The translations under genes and the position numbers were made by a program. Below, piece by piece: positions 6,938 to 14,863 of a DNA stretch of 18,626 nucleotides; the stretch's first letter is position 1; each line of letters opens with the position of its first letter. Source of the DNA: CAZUGH01 sp964619785 (lineage in GTDB: Bacteria > Bacillota > Clostridia > Lachnospirales > Lachnospiraceae); contig CAZUGH010000035.1 in the NCBI GenBank assembly GCA_964619785.1, positions 1-18,626 on the forward strand, written 5' to 3'. The notes under the pieces were generated by a model, which worked only from the letters and a program-made list of their open reading frames with translations, did no database searches and had not been told where the DNA came from.

Positions 6938-8476
6938 ATGAGAAAGCATCTAAGCAAATGGTTCGCGTTAAGTATTGCGCTTGCCCTATTCGTAACAGGC
7001 ATCGTTACGGATCAAGTATCTGCCAGGGAGACAGGTACTACGTTACAAAAAGTTTCAGAGGCGGTCATTCCAGACGACTTTGAAAATGATTTGTGGTTAC
7101 AGGACGATTTTGAAGAATTGAAAGTGGGCGACGAAGTGACGATTTACCCACGTCGTGTACCTCAGATTGTTTCGTCATCAACGAGCAGTGATGTGATGAG
7201 ACCGAATTTTCATTTCGAAGTAATCGAGGGAGCAGAGAATATCTCTTTATCGACAACAACAAGTGTTGACAAGACCAGGGTAAAAGCTATCGAACGAGGT
7301 AAAGCAATTGTGAAAGTAACCTACGATTCTATGGTGGCATATGGCGTTACATATGGTGCAGTATCTGCTGTGAATACAGCCTATGTAGTATATCAAGTTA
7401 CGGATGAGACTTCTGATATGGAAGTGTCCACAGGAATCAATCTGACATCCTATGACACCGTCTATTATACCGAGGGTGCTACAACGGATTATAAATTTAC
7501 ACCATCCGTAATTGGTGGTGCGATTAGTGAGGTTACTTGCAATGGACAGAAGCTGACAGCGAAGAATGGTGAGTACATCGCACCACTCGAGAACCGAAGC
7601 AATATCATTGGGGTAACAGCGAAGGACGACAAGAATGTAGAGAAGAGCGTCTATCAGGTCGTGGATGCAAGGAAAATCAATGTTGTGATTGCCAATCAGA
7701 CACACCCAGGACAGAGCATCAAAGTGGGTGATAAGGTGACGATTTCCTTCAAGGGAATTACCATGCCAGTATATAAGCTTGCGAAAATATACAATCCAAC
7801 GACGGAATGGATTGATGAACAATATCCTGAGTGGAATACCTATGGAACCTATGTCAGCTATACGAATGACGATCTAGGGGAAGTAAAAGGAAAATGCAAA
7901 CAGTTTGACCTAGCAACGACGAATACGATTACTGTGACAGTGAATCAAGCAGGCACTTATCAATTCAAGAAAGGTCATATCTACACAAGCTGGTATGGCT
8001 GGGGAGCGATTGGTGAAGATAAACGTGAGGAAGGAACACCTGACCATGGTGCAACTTATGCAGATACCATCGAGAGAACATTTTCCCTGCTTCCTGACTT
8101 CTCGTTTCAGGTTGGTAAAGACGAACCTCTACCACAGACCCCAACACCAGCACCACAGGCAGCGACACCAGCACCAACAGTAGCAGCCACACCAACGGCA
8201 GCACCAGTAAACAAGCCAGTTGTCAAGAAGGTAAAAGCAACAAAGGTGAAACTGAACAAGAAGAAATTAACCTTAAAAAAGAACAAGACATATAAGTTGA
8301 AAGCAACAATAAAACCAGCTAAGTCGACTGATAAACTTACTTGGAAGACCTCAAATAAGAAGGTTGTCAAGGTTTATCAGACAGGTAAGATTAAGGCTAA
8401 GAAAAAAGGAAAAGCAATCATCACCGTTAAGACGACGAGTGGAAAAAAAGCAAAGTGTATCGTAAAAGTAAAATAG
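6938..8476 (+). CDS. Secreted Big_2 surface protein, first gene of the B12 operon
   Basis: Exported 512-aa protein of unknown function. A signal peptide (about 1-30, ending VSA) precedes an N-terminal beta-rich region (about 35-390). This region includes one Ig-like stretch (around 75-160, with 'VKAIERGKAIVKVTY') and further domains I do not recognise, ending in an aromatic- and glycine-containing segment (TSWYGWGAIGED). A Pro/Ala/Thr linker (about 398-425) leads to a lysine-rich C-terminal Big_2-like domain resembling that of the cellulase at 674-3031. No LPXTG, lipobox or transmembrane helix is seen, so it is either released or held by the basic module. ATG at 6938 follows AAAGGAGG by nine bases. 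As the first gene behind the riboswitch it is a candidate surface corrinoid binder or scaffold; that role is inference only. Confidence 0.75.
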   Translation: MRKHLSKWFALSIALALFVTGIVTDQVSARETGTTLQKVSEAVIPDDFENDLWLQDDFEELKVGDEVTIYPRRVPQIVSSSTSSDVMRPNFHFEVIEGAENISLSTTTSVDKTRVKAIERGKAIVKVTYDSMVAYGVTYGAVSAVNTAYVVYQVTDETSDMEVSTGINLTSYDTVYYTEGATTDYKFTPSVIGGAISEVTCNGQKLTAKNGEYIAPLENRSNIIGVTAKDDKNVEKSVYQVVDARKINVVIANQTHPGQSIKVGDKVTISFKGITMPVYKLAKIYNPTTEWIDEQYPEWNTYGTYVSYTNDDLGEVKGKCKQFDLATTNTITVTVNQAGTYQFKKGHIYTSWYGWGAIGEDKREEGTPDHGATYADTIERTFSLLPDFSFQVGKDEPLPQTPTPAPQAATPAPTVAATPTAAPVNKPVVKKVKATKVKLNKKKLTLKKNKTYKLKATIKPAKSTDKLTWKTSNKKVVKVYQTGKIKAKKKGKAIITVKTTSGKKAKCIVKVK

Positions 8477-8500
8477 AAATGATTTGACAAGGAGACAGCG

Positions 8501-9529
8501 ATGAAGTGGATAAAACCTGTAATCGGTGCATTGTGCGTGATGATGGCAGTGATGACCGGATGTGCTGCAAATCCAGCCGATAGCCCAATTACGCAATTAG
8601 ACAAAGGGGAGCAGACGGAGGCCAGTGCACTTAAAAAAAGGAATACATTGCCTGAAAATGGCGTCGTAACTGCTGCACAGTGGAAGACGATTGCGGGAAA
8701 GTCTGGTACCTATGAATTTACAGGTAAAAGTGATAATACCAGTTATGTGTGGAGCTTTCAAGGAGAACAGATACACAACTCCATCGACCAGAATTTGAAG
8801 GTGAGCTTCACAGAGGATGGATTAAAACAGGTGATGGAAGAAGCGAACCATGCTTCGGTTGGCATGGGATTTTCCGTGAAAAAGCAAGAGCTAATCGGAC
8901 CAGCAAGCCTTACCTTTACCTTGGATAAAAGCTGGGATGCCAATACATTGATTCTCTGTCAACGTGTCAATCAAAAAGTAAGTAAAATAGCAGATGTCAC
9001 CGTGGGTGAAAAGAAGCAGGACAACGGTACCGTAACGACGCTTACGGTACCCCTGACCCAGGTGAATACGACCTATTATATTGTAGGTGGTAAGGTGGCA
9101 ACGAAAGAAAAAAAGGAAAGTAGTAGAGAAAGTGCTCCGGCTGCACAGACATGTAGCGTATCCATACAGTGCAAGGAAGTCCTGAATAAAATGAGCCAGC
9201 TAAAGAAGACAAAACGGAGCTTCGTACCAAAGGATGGTGTGATTCTAAAGGCGACTCAGGTGACGTTGCAAAAGGGTGATACGGTCTATGATATTTTGCA
9301 GCGAACATGTAAGCAACAGGGAATTCATATGGAAGCAAGCTACACACCGGGTTATGGTTCCTATTATGTGGAAGGAATCAACCAATTGTATGAATTTGAT
9401 TGTGGCGAATTATCGGGATGGTCCTTCTATGTAAATGGTTGGTCGCCTAACTATAGTTCGTCTGAATATCAGGTAAAAGCGGGAGATGCAATCGAGTGGT
9501 ACTATACATGTAACTTAGGAAAGGATTAA
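8501..9529 (+). CDS. Lipoprotein with a transcobalamin-like DUF4430 domain
   Basis: Predicted lipoprotein of 342 aa. The signal ends in lipobox MTGC, so Cys21 would be lipidated and the protein held on the outer face of the membrane. Residues ~45-205 form a beta-rich domain I do not recognise. A charged linker (KEKKESSRESAPAAQ) leads to a C-terminal DUF4430 domain (about 240-338), with the typical GDTVYDIL, SGWSFYVNGW (305-314) and KAGDAIEWYYT segments. DUF4430 corresponds to the C-terminal beta domain of transcobalamin and intrinsic factor, which contacts cobalamin. In place of the usual substrate-binding protein of a B12 ABC importer (BtuF), this could present ligand to the ECF transporter encoded downstream. 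Good RBS (AAGGAGA, 8489-8495); the T-component start is three bases after its stop. Confidence 0.82.
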   Translation: MKWIKPVIGALCVMMAVMTGCAANPADSPITQLDKGEQTEASALKKRNTLPENGVVTAAQWKTIAGKSGTYEFTGKSDNTSYVWSFQGEQIHNSIDQNLKVSFTEDGLKQVMEEANHASVGMGFSVKKQELIGPASLTFTLDKSWDANTLILCQRVNQKVSKIADVTVGEKKQDNGTVTTLTVPLTQVNTTYYIVGGKVATKEKKESSRESAPAAQTCSVSIQCKEVLNKMSQLKKTKRSFVPKDGVILKATQVTLQKGDTVYDILQRTCKQQGIHMEASYTPGYGSYYVEGINQLYEFDCGELSGWSFYVNGWSPNYSSSEYQVKAGDAIEWYYTCNLGKD

Positions 9530-9532
9530 ACG

Positions 9533-10459
9533 ATGCGACAACGAGATATGTTTATGCAATGTCATCCGATGATACCAATGACATATTTTCTATCGATTGT
9601 GCTGGTGACGGTATTCGTCAGTCACCCAGTTGTATTAATCATGTCTTTTTGTGGGGCCTTGCTATATGATATCTTGCTGCAGGGAACGAAGCGGGTGTTT
9701 CGACATCAGATATTATATGGAATACCGATGCTACTCGCAGTTGCGCTGATTAATCCAGCTTTTAGTCATTATGGTGTAACCACTTTGTTTTATATGAAGA
9801 TAGGTCCTGTTACACTTGAAGCTGTCGTGTATGGAATTGTTTTGGCAGGAATTCTTATGATTACGTTGTTATGGTTTGCTAATTTCAATCAGGTTATGAC
9901 GACAGACAAGATTATCTACTTGTTCGGGAAAATACTCCCGGCATTTTCTCTAATACTTTCTATGGTATGCCGTTTGGTTCCACGGTTTACCAACCAACTC
10001 CATCGTATCCGTCAGGGTCAGAGAAGCCTTGGGCGGGCAGATAGTAAACCATTGCGGCGAGGAGTCGCACAGATGTCGATTCTAGTTACCTGGGCATTGG
10101 AAAATTCCATTGATACAGCAGACTCGATGAACGCGCGAGGATATGGACTTAGGGGGAGGACAGCATTTTCCCAGTATCGCTTCGACAGACGCGATGCGAT
10201 TTTGGCTGGTGGCATGGCACTTTTGCTCACAATCAGTATTTTGGGATTTCTAACTGGCAATGCCAACGCGAACTATAATCCAATTATTGATATCAGTGGC
10301 TTGACTTTGACGTTGCAAAGTGTGATGGTGTATCTGGCATGGGGACTTTATTGCCTAAGTCCGGCGCTAATGAGAATCTGGGAGAATCACACGCGAAAAT
10401 ATGATAGGACACAACGTAAACCATGGTACTTCGGAGGACAAGATGATGAAAATAGTTGA
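9533..10459 (+). CDS. ECF transporter T component (CbiQ/EcfT family)
   Basis: Integral membrane energy-coupling protein of 308 aa with about five or six hydrophobic segments. The cytoplasmic region shows the family coupling motifs. The second is canonical, NARGYG with Ala201-Arg202-Gly203. The position of the first reads GQRSLGR instead of the usual QRARG. These helices couple ATP hydrolysis in the A subunits to movement of the S component. The Shine-Dalgarno (AGGAAAGGA) overlaps the end of the lipoprotein gene. The 3' end overlaps the ATPase gene by about 17 bases, indicating translational coupling. An extended C-terminus (KYDRTQRKPWYFGGQDDENS) is polar. Dedicated T and A genes beside an S gene indicate a group I ECF system. 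Confidence 0.9.
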   Translation: MRQRDMFMQCHPMIPMTYFLSIVLVTVFVSHPVVLIMSFCGALLYDILLQGTKRVFRHQILYGIPMLLAVALINPAFSHYGVTTLFYMKIGPVTLEAVVYGIVLAGILMITLLWFANFNQVMTTDKIIYLFGKILPAFSLILSMVCRLVPRFTNQLHRIRQGQRSLGRADSKPLRRGVAQMSILVTWALENSIDTADSMNARGYGLRGRTAFSQYRFDRRDAILAGGMALLLTISILGFLTGNANANYNPIIDISGLTLTLQSVMVYLAWGLYCLSPALMRIWENHTRKYDRTQRKPWYFGGQDDENS

Positions 10460-12074
10460 ATTTGAAGAGTTCACATTTTCCTATCCATTACAAGAGGAAA
10501 ATGTACTCAGCCAGGTGAATCTCTCGGTAGAAGAGGGAAGTCTTACACTTCTATGTGGTGTGAGTGGTTGTGGTAAAAGTACATTGTTGCGTCATTTGAA
10601 AACGGCACTGACACCTCATGGCAAGCGGCAGGGGCACATTCGTTACCGTGGTCAGGAGATAGAGACCTGGAATCAGCGACAACAAAGTAGTGAGATTGGA
10701 TTTGTGTTTCAGAATCCTGACAATCAGATTGTTACGGATAAGGTATGGCATGAGATGGCATTTGGGCTAGAAAGTCTCGGCATGAACCAAGAATCGATTC
10801 GTCTTCGCGTGGCGGAGATGGCGTCTTATTTTGGAATGGAAAATTGGTTTGAACGTGATGTGAAGGAATTATCTGGTGGGCAGAAACAACTGTTGAATCT
10901 GGCATCGGTTATGGCATTGCATCCAAGGCTTTTGATTTTAGATGAGCCTACTTCACAATTAGACCCGATTGCCGCCTCTGAATTTATGGATACGGTATAT
11001 AAGATTAATCGGGATATGGGAATCACCGTTTTGATGACGGAGCATCGACTTGATCAGGTGTTTTCTCTGGCCGATTATGTGTGGGTGATGGATAAAGGAG
11101 CGATTCTTGCTCATGGATATTCGACAGAGCTTGGGGACACGTTGCGTAAGAAAAATCACGAGATGTTCGATGCGCTGCCGGTACCACTTCAGATTGGCGC
11201 AAGCCTGGCACCAGACCAGCCAGCTCCACTGACGATACGAGAGGGCAGGCAGTGGATGAAAAAGCAGAAGATGCCATGCTGGGAGAAACCAGTTAAGCAA
11301 GAGCTTACAGAAGAGGTGGTTCTATCGGCAAAAGATGTGTGGTTTCGTTATGCGAAGAACGAATCTGATGTGGTGAAGGATTTTACATTCGAGGTGAAGC
11401 GAGGTGAGGTCATAGCCTTGTTAGGAGGCAATGGTGCTGGTAAAACGACTGCACTCAAATTATTATCCGGACTCGAAAATCCTACTCGGGGCAGTGTTTG
11501 GATTCATGGCAAGAGACTGGGTAAATACACGGATGAACAGCTTTATCATGGGTTGCTTGGTATCATGCCACAGAATCCACAGGATATATTTTCTCGCAAG
11601 AGTGTAGAAGCAGAGTTAGAAGAGATGGTCGATTCACGCAGCAAGATTGAGAAAATACTAAAGTTTACGCATATGACTCATCTACGGCAGAGACATCCCT
11701 ATGACCTTAGTGGGGGAGAACAGCAGCGTTTGGCATTAGCCAAGATTTTGCTTCTAGAACCACAGATTCTGATGCTAGATGAACCAACGAAGGGGCTAGA
11801 TAGTCATTTTAAGAAAGAGCTGAAATCAATGTTGACCGAGCTTGCCTCTAAGGGTATGACGATTATTCTTGTATCGCACGATATTGAATTTTGTGCCCAG
11901 ACAGCACAAAGAACAGGCTTGTTCTTTCAAGGGAATCTCGTGACACTTCAGGATTCGAGAGAGTTCTTTGCAGGAAATCATTTTTATACGACGATGACGA
12001 ATCGCATGGTGCGAGACGTGCTGCCCGATGCAATTACGATACAGGATGTCAAGGAAGCTTACCATATGAAATGA
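10443..12074 (+). CDS. Fused double-domain ECF transporter ATPase
   Basis: Cytoplasmic ATPase of about 543 aa with two complete ABC domains in one chain, replacing the separate EcfA1 and EcfA2 subunits of many Firmicutes. The first domain has Walker A GVSGCGKST (39-47), signature LSGGQ (143-147), Walker B LLILDEPT and switch histidine TEH. The second has Walker A GGNGAGKTT (328-336), signature LSGGEQQR (422-429), Walker B LMLDEPTKGLD and VSHD. Both sites therefore look catalytically intact. A frame from 10401 is open but has no RBS. GGAGG at 10433-10437 points to the ATG pair at 10443 or 10446. It overlaps the T-component stop and is followed immediately by the S-component gene. Confidence 0.92.
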   Translation: MMKIVEFEEFTFSYPLQEENVLSQVNLSVEEGSLTLLCGVSGCGKSTLLRHLKTALTPHGKRQGHIRYRGQEIETWNQRQQSSEIGFVFQNPDNQIVTDKVWHEMAFGLESLGMNQESIRLRVAEMASYFGMENWFERDVKELSGGQKQLLNLASVMALHPRLLILDEPTSQLDPIAASEFMDTVYKINRDMGITVLMTEHRLDQVFSLADYVWVMDKGAILAHGYSTELGDTLRKKNHEMFDALPVPLQIGASLAPDQPAPLTIREGRQWMKKQKMPCWEKPVKQELTEEVVLSAKDVWFRYAKNESDVVKDFTFEVKRGEVIALLGGNGAGKTTALKLLSGLENPTRGSVWIHGKRLGKYTDEQLYHGLLGIMPQNPQDIFSRKSVEAELEEMVDSRSKIEKILKFTHMTHLRQRHPYDLSGGEQQRLALAKILLLEPQILMLDEPTKGLDSHFKKELKSMLTELASKGMTIILVSHDIEFCAQTAQRTGLFFQGNLVTLQDSREFFAGNHFYTTMTNRMVRDVLPDAITIQDVKEAYHMK

Positions 12075-12086
12075 GGATAAATGGAT

Positions 12087-12788
12087 ATGAAAAAATATCG
12101 CAATGTCTTATTATTACTGTGCATTTTGGTGTGGATACCGCTTACTATCTGGGTGGGAATCCGCTTCTTTGGTGACCGCAAATATCTGGTAATCAGCATC
12201 TTGATTGCATGTTATACATTGATTCCATTTTTCCTGCTTTTTGAAAGACGAAAGCCACAGGCGCGTGAAATCATGGTAATTGCAGTGATGATTTCCTTGG
12301 CAGTGGCAGGACGAGCCGCGTTTTATATGGTCCCTGGATTCAAACCCGTGGCGGCAATCGTTATCATAACAGGAATTTCATTGGGTGCAGAGACGGGGGT
12401 TATGGTAGGAGCGATGTCGATGTTTTTGTCTAATATGTTCTTTGGACAGGGACCATGGACGCCTTGGCAAATGCTTGCGATGGGCTTGATTGGCTTACTG
12501 GCTGGCGTTTTATTTTCCCATAAGAAACCCCAAAATGTGATAGTATATGGAATCTATGGGTTTCTGGCAGTGTTGATATTCTATGGTGGAATCATGAATC
12601 CGGCATCGCTTTTGATGATGTCTTATGAAATTAATCCACAGAACTTGTTAGCTATCTATGCATCTGGAATATGGATGGACCTTGTTCATGCAGCGGGGAC
12701 GCTCACATTTCTGTGGATTGCCGCGAGACCAATGCTTGACAAGCTTGAGAGAATTAAGGTGAAATATGGACTGTTGGAAAGGGGGTGA
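12087..12788 (+). CDS. ECF transporter S component, predicted corrinoid-specific
   Basis: Small polytopic membrane protein (233 aa from this start) with about six or seven hydrophobic segments. It includes the small-residue-rich helix 'EIMVIAVMISLAVAGRAAF' and the conserved-looking loop FFGQGPWTPWQM near the middle. S components give ECF transporters their vitamin specificity. Here the riboswitch and the flanking transcobalamin-like proteins point to cobalamin or a corrinoid precursor, as for the CbrT group, but I cannot confirm membership of that group from sequence alone. An in-frame ATG at 12081 is only two bases from GAGGAT (12073-12078), whereas the ATG at 12087 is eight bases away and is preferred. 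Its 3' end lies four bases before the last gene. Confidence 0.82.
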   Translation: MKKYRNVLLLLCILVWIPLTIWVGIRFFGDRKYLVISILIACYTLIPFFLLFERRKPQAREIMVIAVMISLAVAGRAAFYMVPGFKPVAAIVIITGISLGAETGVMVGAMSMFLSNMFFGQGPWTPWQMLAMGLIGLLAGVLFSHKKPQNVIVYGIYGFLAVLIFYGGIMNPASLLMMSYEINPQNLLAIYASGIWMDLVHAAGTLTFLWIAARPMLDKLERIKVKYGLLERG

Positions 12789-12792
12789 AGGG

Positions 12793-14793
12793 ATGAAGCG
12801 ACGATGCACGACGGTATTACTTATTGCGATTTTGATACTTGGCTTATGCCCGAAGTATGCCCATGCTGATACACAGATGGTAAGGGTTGTTGTTGAAAAT
12901 ACGACATATCCCGTTAGCCAAGGAAGTCCTTGGGAAGGCGTGTGCCTTGAACGCCAGGTTGCGTTTACCCCTGGTATGACAATGCAAGAAGCGATTCGCC
13001 TAGCCCTAACTGGTATCTCATTTCAAAGTGACAGTTCTGGCTATATCTCATCCATTCAGGGGTTAAGAGAGATGGCGGCTGGTCCGATGAGTGGTTGGCA
13101 GGGAACGCTCAATGATTGGTTCGTCAATGGATCCTTTCACACAATTCTCTTACAGGAAAATGATGTGGTGAGAATTCAGTATTCTACCAACAGTGGCAAG
13201 GATTTAGGCGGAACCTGGACTAATAACGATAAGCGCTTGCGTTCTCTTGTGCCAAGTGTGGGAACTCTTAGCGAACCATTTTCCTCAGACCAGACTTCAT
13301 ATACCCTGACTGTTCCACAAGGAACAACGAGTATGACGCTAGTGACGACGGCGATGAATAAGAATTTTCAGGTGCGATATCAGACGGGTGGCAAGGAATA
13401 TCAGAAGAATGCGGTGATACCGGTCACACCAGGAGTAACGCTGTGGGTAATTTGTGGTGATCCGACCTGGCCTTCCATCAATAATCAGGCTGGTGGCACG
13501 GCAGCTACGATTCCAGCTTGTGTATATCAGGTTCAATTTATCGAGCAGGGTCAGATGGTGACACCGCCGGTTGCCGACACGCCACAGGTGAATACCCCTG
13601 TGGTGGAGACGACAGATACGCCAGTTCTATCGACATCTTATAGGAAAATGTTACGCCGCACGATGGCTTATCTGAAGACGCAGATATCTTCTCCAACGAT
13701 TGCTTCGGTCGGTGGCGAGTGGATGATGATGGGACTATCGCGTTATTCGGATGTGAGCAAACTACCTCTGACGAAGAGATACCTCGCAAATGTAAGACGT
13801 ATCCTCAGTGAGAACAAGGGTGTCTTAAGTACGTATAAATACACTGAGTATTCGAGGGTGATTCTATCGCTCACGGCACTTGGCTATGATGTTACGGATG
13901 TAGCAGGCTATCATCTTCTGAATTATTTAGCAGATTGGTCGATGGTCAATTCTCAAGGTGTGAATGGTTCTATCTGGGCTTTGACCGCATTGGATTCAGG
14001 CAACTACAAGATTCCGAAGAGAAAGTCCGGCCAACGAACGACGAGAGAGCGTTTGCAAAAACGGATTATGGGAGCTCAATTGTCGTCGGGCGGATTTGCG
14101 TTATCTGGTAAGAAAGCAGATATTGATGTAACAGCGATGGCATTGCAAGCATTGACACCATATACCTCGAATCAAGATGTGAAAAAGGTGGTGAAGCGTG
14201 GTGTGACATGGCTGGCTAAGCGTTATCGTTCAAGTGAAATAAAAGACGCGGAATCGGTATCACAAATCATCATGGCTTTGACTGCACTTGGCATAAATCC
14301 GGATACGGACACGAGGTTTATCAAGAAGAACCGCACGTTGATTGACGAACTACGAAAATATGCTAGAGCAGATGGCTCCTTCGCGCATATGAAAGGCGGG
14401 GCAGCAGATGGAATGGCAACGGAACAGGCATTGTGTGCGATGGTTGCTTATTGGCGATTGTCAAAACACCGGACTTCGTTCTTTGATATGACTGACCAAA
14501 CGAAACAGGAAAATGTAATCAAACGGCAGTCCATCACAGCGAAACCAAGCGTGAAGAAACCACAAAAGCGGCAGAAAGTGAAACGTAAGCAGGAGAAGCA
14601 GAAGACAGATTATTGGCAACCATATGATGAAGCGGCAGCAGTTACGACTGCCGCGGTGACTGCTTCGCCGAACCAACCTGAGCAAAAGGAAGAAGGGGCT
14701 CATTTTCCTATATGGCCCGTTGCGACTGGTGGAAGTGCGTTTGGTATAGCAATTATTGGCTTTTTTATGTGGAAAAGGAAAAAAACAGTATAA
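12793..14793 (+). CDS. Membrane-anchored intrinsic-factor-like protein (DUF4430 + cadherin-like + alpha/alpha barrel)
   Basis: Exported 666-aa protein, last of the operon. The signal peptide (about 1-25, ending AHA) is followed by a DUF4430-type domain (about 27-140, with SGWQ at 100-103 and WFVNG at 109-113). A cadherin-like beta domain (about 150-245, 'FSSDQTSYTLTVPQG') comes next. A terpenoid-cyclase/prenyltransferase-like alpha/alpha barrel follows (about 283-565), with repeated helical units such as VILSLTALGYD, VTAMALQAL and QIIMALTALGINPD, each near glycine turns. A charged linker (KPSVKKPQKRQKVKRKQ) leads to one C-terminal transmembrane helix (about 640-659) with tail WKRKKTV. The barrel plus DUF4430 pair is the composition of mammalian cobalamin carriers. 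The ATG at 12793 follows AAAGGGGGTGAAGGG; the frame from 12766 has no RBS and would disrupt the signal peptide. Confidence 0.83.
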   Translation: MKRRCTTVLLIAILILGLCPKYAHADTQMVRVVVENTTYPVSQGSPWEGVCLERQVAFTPGMTMQEAIRLALTGISFQSDSSGYISSIQGLREMAAGPMSGWQGTLNDWFVNGSFHTILLQENDVVRIQYSTNSGKDLGGTWTNNDKRLRSLVPSVGTLSEPFSSDQTSYTLTVPQGTTSMTLVTTAMNKNFQVRYQTGGKEYQKNAVIPVTPGVTLWVICGDPTWPSINNQAGGTAATIPACVYQVQFIEQGQMVTPPVADTPQVNTPVVETTDTPVLSTSYRKMLRRTMAYLKTQISSPTIASVGGEWMMMGLSRYSDVSKLPLTKRYLANVRRILSENKGVLSTYKYTEYSRVILSLTALGYDVTDVAGYHLLNYLADWSMVNSQGVNGSIWALTALDSGNYKIPKRKSGQRTTRERLQKRIMGAQLSSGGFALSGKKADIDVTAMALQALTPYTSNQDVKKVVKRGVTWLAKRYRSSEIKDAESVSQIIMALTALGINPDTDTRFIKKNRTLIDELRKYARADGSFAHMKGGAADGMATEQALCAMVAYWRLSKHRTSFFDMTDQTKQENVIKRQSITAKPSVKKPQKRQKVKRKQEKQKTDYWQPYDEAAAVTTAAVTASPNQPEQKEEGAHFPIWPVATGGSAFGIAIIGFFMWKRKKTV

Positions 14794-14802
14794 GATAATT
14801 CA

Positions 14803-14831
14803 TGTCTGTTTTGAAAATGGCATGGTATAAT
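14803..14831 (+). promoter_or_regulatory. Extended -10 promoter of the GH39 gene
   Basis: TATAAT at 14826-14831 is preceded by TGG (TGn extended -10). TGTCTG (14803-14808) at a 17-base spacing is a weak -35. It lies between the operon's last stop and the xylosidase; no terminator is visible in that 70-base gap, so read-through from the operon is possible. Confidence 0.55.
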
Positions 14832-14863
14832 GAAGCCAATTATATGGGGAGGTATTAGCAAAA

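Noticed and set aside
12793..14793. Terpene cyclase or prenyltransferase enzyme
   Set aside because: The barrel resembles the fold, but I see no DXDD or DDXXD-type catalytic motif, and the protein is exported, membrane-anchored and fused to DUF4430 in a B12-regulated operon.
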